Shown: positions 32,236 through 45,900 of the stretch, piece by piece
Position numbering within the stretch: the first letter of the stretch is position 1
Layout: every line of letters starts with the position of its first letter
Source of the DNA: Sceloporus undulatus
Lineage: Eukaryota > Chordata > Lepidosauria > Squamata > Phrynosomatidae
DNA: 64,000 bases
Reading direction: 5' to 3'
Assembly (NCBI RefSeq): GCF_019175285.1
Contig: NC_056527.1
Location: 119,133,552 to 119,197,551 of the forward strand
Position numbers and translations under genes: made by a program
Notes under the pieces: generated by a model
Told to the model about the DNA's origin: nothing
Databases searched by the model: none
The model's input: only the letters and a program-made list of their open reading frames with translations

Positions 32236-35200
32236 TATATACATACATACTATAAATTAGTATACAGTATACTATATCCTAATTCTTATATGAATTATAT
32301 ACTAACTCACTTTACTACATCCCCATTTTTAGCTTTGTTTTACCACTGAGGAAGACGTATGTCGAAACGCATTTGGATGTCCAGATATTCTTTGACAGAA
32401 GGGAATTCTTTGTCACTGCACTATTTGAATGTATTTTAGACATTAAGATTATTTTTAAGTTTCACTGTTAACATGTTTTTTCCTAGACCTTTCTGTTTCT
32501 TTTACTGTTTGGTTTCAGGTTTATCACCTTGTTGTTTTGATCAGAGAAAAAAATAATGACATTACAAGTTCCAGACGCTGAAAAAAAGAATCTCCCCAAA
32601 ACCTTCTCCTGGCCAGAATCAGAAATAAAGAACTACCTGTAACTATTTGGGGGAGAGAAAGTTACACTTCAAAAGCAGGGCCATGAATTAGAGTCAAGTT
32701 ATTCAACTCTATAATTATTCTATGATTATAACTCTTTCTAAATGTAACTATGGTCAGAAACACACTGCAGAAATAATCCAGTTTGAGACCGGTTTAACTG
32801 CCCTGGCTTTGTGCTGCGGAATCCTGGGATTTGTAGTGCACTGTGCCACCTGAGCTCATGGACAGAGAAAGCTCAATATTTCACAAAACTACAGTTCCCA
32901 GAATTCCCTAGCATTGAGCCAGGGCAGTTTAAATAGTGTCAAACTGGATTATTTCTGCAGTGTGTTTTGGACCTCTTAAAAACTCTTAAAAACATAGTTC
33001 TATTACAAGAAACTAGATGCCATTAATAATTACAGTATAATGAGCAATGGTTTATACTTACTTTTATACAAACACACATTTTAAGAGTGTGGCAAATGAA
33101 AGCTACTAGAAACTAACACTCATTATACTGTAATAGATCATGGGCTTTTTGACAGGAACATTTGGATGTTGACATTTTATGGCTTCCTCTGATCCATTCT
33201 AAGATTCTTCTCTGCAGAGAAGTGAAAGAAAAGAACCAAGCAGTGCATTAACCAACACAGCAAGTTCTTTTTCTCCAACATGATGGCTAGATGGCCATCT
33301 GTCAATGGGGATGCTTTGATGGAGAGTTCCTGCATGGCAGAAGGGGTCTGGACTGGATCAGGGCCCTTCTTGGGGTCTCTTCCAGCTCTAGGATTCTATG
33401 ATTCTAACAGTGGGCTGCCTTTGGAGAGCCAGGCTCCCTTTCAGAAACAACCTTCCTTCCCTGTCCCACTGCTGCCTGCCTCCCAGGACCCCCAAAGACC
33501 CCTTCCACCCCGCACTTGCCCCCATGGGACCCACTTGATCTTCTGCTGCATGGCGGTGGAGGCGCGGTGGCCCTGCTTGAGCTTTTCGTACTCCTTGTAG
33601 CTGCGGTAGTACTGCTGGATGAGGACGGCCGCCCGGCGGCTCTGCTGGAACTTCTTCTGCTCGTAGTAGCTGCGGAACTTGCTCTGGATCAGGATGGCCG
33701 CCTGCGTCATCTTCTTATAGAGAGCGTACTGGTAAGGGAGGGAGGGAAGGGGTTAGCAGGCCACCAGGGACCCTCCTCTTCACCCCTCCTAGCCCCTTTT
33801 GCCAGGAGAAACGGGGGTCCCATAACTGCTTGCTCCCTTCCTCTGACTCTGTATCAACCTGGTAGATGGACTGGATCACTCTCTGGTGCCCTTTCACTTC
33901 TATAGCTGGCCTTGTTCACCCAGAATGTGTCCTGCAGGGAAGGGGTTTTTGGGATTACAGTGTTTGGGAGGCAGACGCAGTGGTCAAGCAGGCTTCTTCA
34001 TCATCTCACCGGCAGGATAACGTATTTATTGAACTAAAACCTTGCATCTCTGTTCAGCCCCTAAGTGAAAAACACTTACGTCTTTCATTTGTGCATAGAC
34101 CTTGAACTTGATTATGCATAGACCCCCCCACCAGTGGGTCTGATAGCCACCCCTCCAAAGAAAATAGACTGTTGTCCTATGCCTACAAGCTGACTCCAAC
34201 TTATGTTGACCCACTCCTAGGGATCTTCTTGGAAAGATTTGTTCTGAGGAGGTTTGCTGTGGCTTTCCTCTCAGGCTGCTGAGTCACCCAGGGGGTGCCC
34301 ATGGCCGAATGGGGATTTGGACCCTGGTTTCATGCCACCCTAGTCCAGCCCTTGTACCCTTATACCACACTGCCTCTCAAGATTTTGTCAGGGGGGCTTT
34401 GCCAGCCTTGCCTTCTTCGGTGCATAGGAGGAGAGTGATAAGTGCCTACGGTCGCTCAGTGTTTTTCTGTGACTGCGGTGGGATTTGAACCCTGGTCTCC
34501 TGGAGTCCAGGGCCAACATTCAAACCACATGCCACACTGGTTCAAGGACAGCTTTTCATCTTGAAACTTCTTCTTTTGAGGTTGCAGAAACCCTGCGGCA
34601 CATCCTGCAGCTGCTTCCCTGTCTGACTGGTGACTAGGGACCCACTCCCCACCCCACAAACCTTTATTTTCCCACCCTGAAGCCCCCCATTTCCTGTTTT
34701 ACCTTCAGTGCAATCCAGGTGAGCTTGTAAGACAGAGGAGAGAGCAGGGTTAGCAGGAAGCCTTGGTGGCAGGGAGGGAGGGAGGGCCATTATGTGGGTG
34801 GGCATCTGGGTCAGCCCTGAGATGCCCTCTGTATGTTCAGTAAGGGGTCCCCTGGGGTCTCCATCCATTGAAGCTGAATGGTCAGAGATTCAGGACAAAG
34901 GAACAGAGGGCCAAAGTCGCCCTCGCACCTCCGTTGGCCCTTTTGTTTGGTCTTCTCTTTCTCCCTCCACAATCACAACTAAGGCTGCATCCACTCTGGA
35001 GAAATAACCTGGTTTGACACCGCTTTTCAGCATCCTGGCTCAAGGCTATGGAATTCTGGGAATTGGAGTATGTTTTGGGTCCTTCCTTCCTTAAGTTCTG
35101 CTCTGGGCCCACAACAAACTCCAACTCCCAGAATTCCATAGCCTTGAGCCAGAAAAGAGTTAAAAAGCGGTGCCAAACTGGGTTATGTCTCCAGTGTGGC

Positions 35201-36520
35201 TGCAGCCCAGGACTCTCCGCTGCACAGTGAGATCCCCAAGTGACATTCTGCTGCTGGTGGAAGGGATGAACTTTGTAGAGGATAAGAGCCACCAATGGCT
35301 CCTAGCCAGGATGGTTAAGTACCACCTTCATTTTCAGAGGCAGCATGTTTCCCCATCAATCTGGACCTGAGATATGAGAAGGTGCAGCTGGATTCAGATC
35401 CCGCAGAGGTGTGGCAGAGAGGACTCTGGACAGATTCCAACATGGCCGCTCTTATGTTCCCCTGAACACAAGCCTCCCCCCCCAAAGAAAACCTAAGTAC
35501 CCTTTGCCTTCTTGCTTTCTTCTCCCCGCCGCCCATGGCACATACCTGCTTGTATTTGCGGTAGCATCGCTGGATGACTGCGGCAGCCATTTCCTGCTGC
35601 TCCTTCAGCCGACGGCCCTGAAAGAGATCAGAAGGAAGATGGCTTAGCGGTCAGAATGTTCCACCGTCTTTCCCGTCCAAGGCCAGGCTTTTCTCCAGCA
35701 TCCCACAGAAGGAGGCATCCAGGACTCTCCTGGGATCTTCCCACTCCCGCTGAGGCAGGACTAGCAGTCTGGCAACTCAACAGTCAGCCTTTTTCTAAAC
35801 CAATTTTAAGACTCTTAAAAAAACAGCAATCCCAATTTCTGCAAATGTGTGTTCATTTGTACTGTGGCAAATCAGGAATCTGAACAGGGAAATAACAGCA
35901 TGGGTGCTATTGCGTGCAAAAGAGAAGGAAAACAGAACCCATGTTACAAATGCATGTGTCCAATGGCAGACACCACCACACCTGTGTTTCTAACAGTGTT
36001 CCTTGAGGTCTAGAAACTTTCCTGATATGAAAGTTGACCTGAGAAGCCTGATGCTCTGAGGCAGCCACCAAAACTAGGATCCCTAATGTGCGGCTTGGGG
36101 ACAGAGGAACGCAGCTGTGGCGTTATGTCTGCAAACCCAGCCCAGGGCCTCCAACTGTGGAGGGCAGCCACCTGCATGACCATTCATCCACTGACAAGGC
36201 TGCAGATTTATGAGAAACGCAGAGACCCCTTTTGTTTAACTCTTCGTGGCAACAACCCCAAATACCTTGTACTTGCGGAAGGCCGTCTGGATGATCTTGG
36301 CGGCCTCATAGAGCTCCCGCTGCTCATGGTCAGAGAGCGTCAGGAGGGCAAAGTCGCTCTCCATCTTGCCATTGGCGGAGGCGTTGAGGAACTCGGCCCA
36401 GCTGGCCGCCGTGGGAGGCGGGGGGATGCGCTCCAAGGAGAGTTCGCCCAGCGGAGAGGGCAGCGGGCTCAGGCAGGAGTGGCTGGACGGAGAGGAGGTC
36501 AGCGAGCTGGCAAGAGAGAC

Positions 36521-36571
<51 letters not shown>

Positions 36572-39500
36572 GCCCAGTGTGAGCAGCCATCCCCGTGCTC
36601 CACTGCTGGCATCTCCAGGGCCCCCCAAAGAGAAAGGTTCCTCCCATCTCAGATGTTTAAACAGCAAAGACTGCATTCACACACACTAAAAAAAAACAAC
36701 CCAGCAGTACCTGCACTGGAAGTTCATAGCAATTGATAACACTTTATGGCTCTCTTGTGGAATCCTGGGACTTGTAGTTTTGCAAAGGGTTCTTTGACTT
36801 CTCAAGTCCAGGCCCCTGAACTCCCATTTTCTATTCCAGAGAATTCAAACTACTTCAGCAAACTGCAAAATCCCAGAATTTCACAGGATGGAGCCATGAC
36901 AGTTAAAATGGGTTGAAACTACTATGGCATTTGTACCTATCAAAAACTGAGCTTCTCCTGTTTTCTGCCAAGATTGCCTAATTAAACCCTATGAATATTT
37001 CCCCTCATACTTTTCAAACTGTACTTTTTTTGGCCCATTTCTTCCAGGTAGGAAAACTGCACAATATCAGTTTTCTAACTGCACATTTTCCAACTGTTTT
37101 CAAAATGTACATTTTCCCCCAAATTGCACATTTTGTGATCATTTTTTCCCTGCAGCAAAAGTGCACATTATCAGTTTTTCAACTGCACCTTTTTTCAACA
37201 GCCAATTCAGCATCTGTTGGAAATTTTCAATGTTCAAATCTGCCTGTTTTTCTGTTGGAAAAGTGCATGCCACTGATTTTCAAAGTGCATGTTTTTCATT
37301 TCCAGTTGCATGTTTTGGGGCCAGGTGCACATTATCACTTTTCAAAATGCGTAATCCTTTTCCCCAATTGCACATTGTGTACCTAATTTTTCCAGAGAGG
37401 TAAAGTGCACATTATATTTTCCAACTGCAAATCTTGCATCCAACTGCACAATGGGGTAAAACAGCACCCTGCTTCTTCCCTCTGACCCCAACAAGAGATC
37501 CAATACCGTCGCCGGGAGATGCTGGACAGCTGGTCGACATTCTCCAGGTAGCTGGCCAGCCAGGACATGGTCTCGTTCAGGCCCAGGTTCGTTGGCCGCT
37601 CTCGGAGAGGCGTCTCTACTGAGGCAAAGTCTTCTTGCTTGATGCGCTCTGGAGTGGCTTCGATGATCTGTTTGGCTAAGGTGATCATGTCCACCTGGAG
37701 AGGTGTGAGGGGAAAATGGCTTGGCTCCAGCAGCCACAGCACCTCCATCTTGAGGAGGCCAGGACACCTAACCTTGCTCTTGAAATGGGACAAGTGAAAA
37801 GGGACAGTAAAAGGGGAACATGGACAAAAGGGATGAAGGAGTCTCAGCTTTAGGCGGTCATGTTGGACTGCTTGAGCCAGGGATGCATGCTCTGACTAGC
37901 CAGGATGTCTCTCCAAGATATGTGGGAAAGGATGTACAAGTTGGAAATGTTGCCTTTTTTGGGCTACAACTTCCAGAGTCCCCTCCTGGGGTCTCCCATC
38001 CAGCTCCCAACTAGGCCTGGTCCTACTTAACCTCCCAAATAAGAAAGGTTAGGGTTTGTTGTTCAGGGTGGTTGTTAAGGTACTTGCTTCATCCCATGAT
38101 GAAGTTTGCATTTAGAAGGGACACCTAAGGGCCATAAGTCCAACCCGTTTTTGCAAGTACAAGAATCCACTGCTGATGCATCCCTAAGAGGCGGACCACG
38201 CAACCTCTGTTTGAAAAACCCTCATGAAGGAGAGAACCCCCTGCTTCCCAAGAGACTCTATTCCAAGCTGTATTTTGGGGGGCTAAGAAGAGCTGAGAAA
38301 AGCTGGCTGGGGGATTCTGGGAGTTGTAGTATGGAAAACAAACAGCTTTTCCCAGCTCTGGGTCTAGTATTGGATCTGTGTGGCCATTAAAACCCATAAC
38401 TAACAGGCATGTTCTGACAGTTCAGCAGGGTGGTACGGTGATGAGAACACTGGACTGGAGTGAGGGAGATCAGCCGAGCTGCAGGAGGTCACTGGGCCAC
38501 TGACCTTGGGCCAGTCCCTCTCCAAGCGAGTCCATAGGGCTGCCGTGGGGAGAAAGTGGGAAGAAAAGGGACCCGTTCACAGAGCCATGAGCTCGCCAGC
38601 TCCATACCTGCAAGACATCCGTAGATGGGAGGTACTCCTCGTTCTCAGTGTTCTCCCCATAGCTCAGCAGCTCCGGTTCCAGGTCTGGCTCAGGGGGCCC
38701 TGCGTGGCCAGTGACCCCCACTTCGTCGTAGTCCATGAAGAAAGGGGGGTGAGGAGTCTCCTGCAGGTACCAGCCGGCAATGCTCTCAGCAGGGGGCACC
38801 GGGGGGGCTTGGCAGACGTCCATGGCCCCCTCGACTTCAGGGCTGTAGGCTGGAGAGTCCCGCAGGGCTGACCCACTGGAGTAGGCCGAGGTGACGGAGA
38901 TTGAGCCCTCGGAGAGTTCTGAAGGGGATGAGACCCCGCTGGCAGTGCTGAGACCTGGGTGGGGAAAGAGGAAGAGCGCATGGAGAAAGGGGCTCACAAC
39001 GGTTCCTGCAGGGACAGTGGGTTGGATTAGATGACTCTTGGAGGTACACTTGAACACTATCCTTCTACAGTCTCATCCCCAAAGAATAAATAGCCAAGCC
39101 TCATGGAAGGGAAATTATCCTCCCATCTCAAAAATCAAGGAATCCATGAGGCAATTACTCTTCTGGATTCCCAACTCCCAGAATCCCAGTTTATGGGAAC
39201 TATAGTTCTAAAACCTGCACATTTTCCAAACTCAGATAAAGGGAAGCACTGCTGCAGTCAGTGAGGAAAATATGAATAAACCATGGAGTTATCTGCTGAG
39301 TGGGAAGGGCAGTAAGTAAAGCAGAGCATGGTAAGGTTCCATTTGGCACCCAACAATTCCCAGAATCCCAGACAAAAGGACCCCGGACATAAAAGCAGAA
39401 TTAATCAGAGGAACTCATTGCCACAAGAAGTTGTTTGGGTCCCCAAGCAATAGCAAGTAGCAATAGTAAGTACAGTGCGCCCTTTCCTTACATGGGGGAT

Positions 39501-39931
39501 CCATTCCAGTCCCCCTGCGTAAGGAAAAAATGTGTATGCTGGAGCCCCATTGGAAGTAATGGGGCTCACCCTTTCCTTACACGGGGGGATCCTTTCCTTA
39601 CACAAGGGATCCATTTGCCCTTTCCTTACACGGGGATCCAGACCCCCCGTGGCGCGCACCCTATTACTTCTTTTGGGCATGCCGAGGCTTCTTCCGGCAC
39701 ACTGTATATTTCTATACTGTTCATCTGTGCACTTAAGCACTCTCTAAGTGGTTTACAATGTGTAAGCTTGGTACTCATTTTAATGACCTACAGAAGGATG
39801 CTTGGCTGTGTTGACCCTGAGCCCCTGGCTGGCATTGAACTCACAACCGTGTGGTTTGTGAGTGAGTGGCTGCAGGACAGCCATTGGTTGTTCACTGCTT
39901 TTTTAAGTCTACAGCACTATATAAATAAAGC

Positions 39932-39969
<38 letters not shown>

Positions 39970-42900
39970 TTAAAAAAGAAAATAGAGTCTATTATGAGAA
40001 CAGCAGAAATGGCTGAAAGTCCCCATCTCTAAAAATGCCTTAAAAACAAATAATAATGTTCCCTGGGGCATCAATAAAACAACTCTTCTCCTTAACTCTC
40101 TTCAGAAACATGGCTTTGTTACACTCCTGATGCTGAAAAAAGGAGATGGTTTTACTTTTACTTCTGAGCTTTGGGGTGTGTGTGTGTGTGTGTGTGTGTG
40201 ACAAAATGGCTTCCCTTTCCACGTGCCCCCCCCCCCGTGACCCTACCTGTATCTGGACTGGCCGAGAGGGGAGACGGGATGTGGAGGGCTTCCACTGGCC
40301 CGCATGAGCCACCACTGGCCTTGCTGGTGCCCCCAGAACCATCCGAAACGGCCTCAGGGATGAGAGGGTCCCCTCCTAGGGTGTCCGGGGGACCCTCCTC
40401 CTGGCGCTGGAGTTCCTCCAGGCAAGTGGCCAGCCTGACGTGGCCACGGGACCGAGCCACGGAGAGCGGGAGGCGGCCCAGGGAGTCCGGGATGGCCAGG
40501 GCATGGCTGTTCCAGTGGTAGAGCAGCTGGGCGGCTTCCAGGTGTCCGAGGGCACAGGCCCACATCTGGCGAAAAAGAGAAGGGGAGAGAACACAGATAG
40601 AATCATGGAGGGAATGACTAGGAAGATTATTCAAAAATATTCAAACAGAAGGAAAATGGGTGTCATGAAATTCTCATGATAAAATATGAGAACCATCGCA
40701 GTCTGGTCTATATTCTCTTTCTGAAACTGCGCTGTGTTGTTTGTGCTGCGGAAAGCAAGATTTCTCTGCAGAAAATATTCCTGTACAGAAAAGAACTTTC
40801 CTGGGAAGGAAACACCGTTTTTTTCTGCGCCCCCCCCCCCCCCAAATACACAGACAGCTGTTTTTCAGAAGAGTAAGCCCTGAACTGCAAATAATCCTCA
40901 AAACTGCAGAGTGTTCAAAGACTTTTGAGCATCGGGGAGAAAACTAACCAAATTATTCACTGTTGCCTGAAAGAGCAACATTTACAAAAATTCGTATGGC
41001 TATCATTGCAGTGAATCAGGAATGAGCAACTGTGCGCAGGAGGCAAGATCCCAGTTGTCTTCTGCGGTCCTTTGCAAATTAGTGGCAGGAACTGATGACA
41101 CTTTACTTCCTGTCACCATTTTGAGAGAAACTGCAGAGGAAAATGGAGGTATTTGGGGGGTAGTACAGGGTTCTGGGGGGCTTGCAGCTTGGATGAGGGA
41201 TCAATGTCTTGGGTTTTCACACATTTGGGAGGCCTGCTGCATGGTTTGGGGGCAAACATTTCCTGAATATTATACCAAAACATTTTTTGAATGGGGGGGG
41301 CAAGGGAACGGGGGGCTTCAGAGGCACTTTGTCCAGCCATGGAGTAAAGGTTTCTCTTTCTTTTTCCTGGGAATGCAGGAACCAAACTCTTCCCTGTGGT
41401 TTTTTGTGGTTTTTTCGGGCTATGTGGCCATGTTCTAAGAGAGTTCTCCTAGCACATGGCCACATAGCCCGAAAAAACCACAAAAAACTACGGATGGTGG
41501 CCATGAAAGCCTTCATCTTCCCTGTTGCTTTGACAGGTCCCTGACCCTCATGATGCAAAACCCACAGACCTGCTAGCAGTCAGCCTTTGATGCTTCATGG
41601 AAGCCCAGCTCCACTTCAAAAGCCACACAAACCACCACCTCCCTCTATTTACTCTATTACTTTCCCAAATTCTCCCACTCCTCCATGAGGACTAGAAGGA
41701 TGACGTGAGAGAAACCCCACGTGAAAGCTGGCATAACACAGCATGGCATGGGAGGCCACGGTATAGGTATCTGTGTGCCCCCTCCCCACACACACCGCCG
41801 CCTTCAGCCATCTTACCAATGGGGTGCAGGAGAAATGGTCCACATTGAGGGGGTCTACCTCCTGCTCTAGGTCCAGACTCTGCACATTGAGGTTCCTGAG
41901 GAAACAGATGAGGAGGAGAAAGAAGGGTAAGGGAGCGGACTGGTTATCCTTCCACCTTGGCTCAGACGGCAGTCAGCCCTTTTCTGGACTGCAACTCCCA
42001 GAATCTGGATGTCACAGTGCAAATTATCTCACATTTTCTGGATATATTACTGCTACATATTAAATGCAAGATACCCTGTAAAGAAGTTCCAGGATGCATG
42101 CTTCTCCGCCTCTCCCACAGAAGCAGCAGGTTGAGGGGAACTAGGGAGGAAGAGGAGCCCATTTGGGGGGCTTTGAGGCTGTGGGGTCCCCTCTCCATGC
42201 TTTGGCTGCTTCCTCTGCTGCGGGAGTTAAGGAAGGAGGATGGCCTGCTTCTTGTTACTGCTGGAACAGTAGAAGTTTTAAGCACCCGTTGTATATATAA
42301 AATAGCTGACAATTATGGATTTGGACGCCTCACAGACCGGAGACTTTAGAGAAGTGGGTCACATGCACCGGGCAATGAAAGGCCCACTGCTTCCCCCCAG
42401 ACTCCCCATTAAACCACCAATTAAATGCATTAATTAAAGGCATTCTATTTTTTCCCCCACAGACCACACTGAGACAGTAACTAAATGCATTAATTTATTA
42501 AATGCATCAATTAATGCATTAATTAAATGCACCCTGCTTTTTCAGCATCTGCACTAAACCTTTCATTAAATGTACCCAATTTTTTTCAAAGAATGCACTG
42601 TCATTCATTAGACACATTAATTAATTAATTCAATGCACCCTGCTGTGCCAGCATCCACATTAAAACATCAACTAAATGCATTAAATGAAGTCATTTAATG
42701 AATGAATGAATGAATGAAGGCATTTGATTAACTGATGCATTAATTCAGTGATGTATTAACCAAACAACTTTAATCATCCCACAAATAATGCCTTAATTAA
42801 ATAAGAGCACTGATTGATGCATTAATAAAATGACTCTTTAAAATGCCTCCAATGGTTCACAGAATCATAGAGTTGGGAGAGACCTCAAGGACCATCCAGT

Positions 42901-45900
42901 CCAATCCCAATCCTGCCATGCAGGAAGACACGGTTAAATGTCTGAAGTGCATGAATTACTTAGTGGAGGCTGCTGAAAGACAAAGGCATCCCTGGATGTG
43001 TTTCAGAAGAAGCCTCAAGCGACTGGCGGAAGCAGGGTGACCAGATCTCCTCCTTTTCCAGGACCTGCCCTACATTTTAGCCTTCTGCCCAGGAGGCATT
43101 TCAAAATGTCTTCCATTCTGAGTGTGACTAAGGAGCAGGACTTTATATTTATATGAGTGTCTTTAGCTTTTATTTTGCAGTGTTATTTCTATTACAGATT
43201 TAATGTCGAGGGACACGTGTCCAATTTGATAACCAAGGTCAAACTGTGCTCCCCCAGCCCTGAATCCCTGGGGATCTTTTCCCGCTGCAAGGACTCTTCT
43301 CTTCTGCTGTGCAAAGCTAGCAATGGCCCTGCTGCTTCTCGAGAGGAGCCAGCAAAGGCGCCAGGGGGACTCACCGCCACTTGATGAGGGTCTCGATGAG
43401 GCGGGTGTAGCCTTGGGCGGCTGCCAGGTGCAGCAGGGTCATTCCCCGGAAGCTGACGTGGTGGACGAGGGCCTCGGAGTGGAGCCAGCAGGGCTGGGCC
43501 ATCATTTTCTCACAGAGGGCCACAATCCGGTCCTCAAAGGAGTCAGTGGTGGCCTGCTTTAGAGGGGCAGAGCAGAGGTTGTTAGAACGGTACCTTCCTA
43601 CAGTCTCCCCACAGCCCCCTCCCAAAATCTAACCACCCCTTCTCTTAAAACCATTCCAAAGTTAGCCCAGGGACTTGCCCTTGGTTCAAGCTCCAGGCGA
43701 CTCTTCAAAGAGGCAGCGAAAGACTCCCCGAGATGCAAACGGACAATAAAATGTCAGGGCAGCAGCTGGTCAAGGGTCCAGTTACAGCCCCCCTTCCCGC
43801 CACGTCTTCACCCTGCATCTGTTTCCTCAACCTCCCAACACCAAACAGGGCACTGTTGCCAACCCTATTTCCGTTGCAGACCCTTTCTCCTTGAAAGGGG
43901 GACACAAAGGGCGACGAAGAGTCTCGGGGAGAGAAGCAATGCTCCCCAGGAGGGGAAATGGGCAAAGGCAGGGGTGTGAAAGAAGCTCCATTATCACCAG
44001 GTGGGAGGCCAGCCGTGTAAAGCCAGTGAACCCCCCCCGCCCCGGAACACGAGAGCCTGGAATGCAGACTCAATCCAGGGACGGAGACTGGCGGTAGAAA
44101 CCCGAGATGAAGACCTCGAAGAACTGCTCCTCCCTGGGTCACAATAACCCCACAGCAAACAGCCATAGCAGCACCAGGGACCCCCGGATGGAGAACGCGG
44201 TGCCTTCCTCGTCCTCATCCTCCTGGGGTGCTTCCTCTTGCAAAGGAGTTTCCACTCTGACCAGTTATACCATGCTGATCCCACTTTAACTGCCATTGCT
44301 CTTTCTTAGGGGATCCTGGGATTTGCAGTTCACGAGGTGCTTAGCACACTCTTGCAGAGCTCTAGTGTCTCACCAAACTTCATGCCTTTTCACACAGCAC
44401 AACTGTTTCACTTTCACACCACTTCAAATGCCATGGCTCCACCGACAACCCAATAGATACTGGTATTGGAGCATGAATCCTGTGCTGGAGAACTTTAGTA
44501 GCTTCCCTTGAATTACAGCCCTCTGGAGCGCTTTTACCTCCCCATACTACAAATCCCAGAATTCTATAGAGGAAAAAATTGGCCCTTAAAGTGCTGTCAA
44601 AGTCTGGGGAGAGAGCATTTAAAAATGCTGTGTGGTACTGTCCACAGTTGTTGTTCTTTAATAGGTAAGCTTTTAAATTGCTTTTTAAAAAAATCTAATG
44701 AGAGTTTTATTACATTTTAATTTTTGTGCACTTTGTATGTGCTTCTATCTGCATCTGTTCTTAACTTCTGCAAGAGTCTGGATGGCCTGCCTCTCAGGTT
44801 GCTTTTACCACGTACCTCCTGCACCGGCAAAAGGGAGCTGGACTACATGGCCCTTGGGGGTCCCTTCCCAATCTTGGGATTCTATAAAAAGTATGATGTT
44901 TTGCATCCCTGACTCCTTTTCTCCTTCAAACAGCTGCAAGGACTCTGATCCAATAAGGATCCAATAAGGCCAATATGGCTGAGGCCTCTGGGAATCAGAG
45001 TTTGGGAATCACTGATTTAGTATAACAAAATTCTACGAAGATGCTCTGCACCAGAACCAGGTGGAGAAAACGTTTCAATAGACATCGAAGCCCAAAGATG
45101 GAATTCCAAATAAACTACCTGGGTCCATACAGGGACCGATGGGGCGGGTGAAGAAAATCACCTCTGCAAGGCTTTTGGGAAAGTTCCCTTTTTGGGGGGT
45201 GACAGCTCTTAGAATCCCACAGCTGTTGTCAACCCCGAATGTAACTTCTCCAAGCTCTTGCAATGGAGCCAAAGGAGGGAAGCAGCTGAATGCCTGTCCC
45301 CCTCCCCAGGAAAACATCCCACTCACAGGCTCCCTCCCACTCTTGTTGCTGAGCTCAGTGGAAAGAATTTCACATCCCATCCTGGCTGTCAAGAGGGATG
45401 TGTGGGGGGCGGGGGAGGGGGCAGATGCCTACCTAATCCCACCCCATGGACTTTATATGCCCCCCCAAGCCACCGCCACCCCTAAGAATAGCCGGTGGGG
45501 AGCAGGGGGTGGCGGCCAGGGAGGAGAAGCGCAGCGCAGGTGCCAATCCCAGCAGAAGAAACCCGAGAGGAGCCCAGGGGAGATTGGGCTAAATATACAC
45601 GCCAAAGCCTGGCAACAAAGAGCAGAAAGAGAAAGGAGATGGGGAGGGCGAAGCACAGGCCTCAACCCTCCTCTGTCCCCCACTCGAACCCCAGCCCCAA
45701 ATATCCAGCAATGGAGGTCTTCTCTCTCTCTCAATCTCTCTCTCCTGACTTGTGATTTTAAAAAGTGTTTTCTTTTACAAGACCACTGCCCTCCCGTTCC
45801 CCTTCAAAATCCCACAATTTGGATGGGGTGAATTGGAAGGGATGACCCCAACGGTTATCCAGTTCAACCCCCTGCAGGAATTCCCTGCTAAAACACATAC

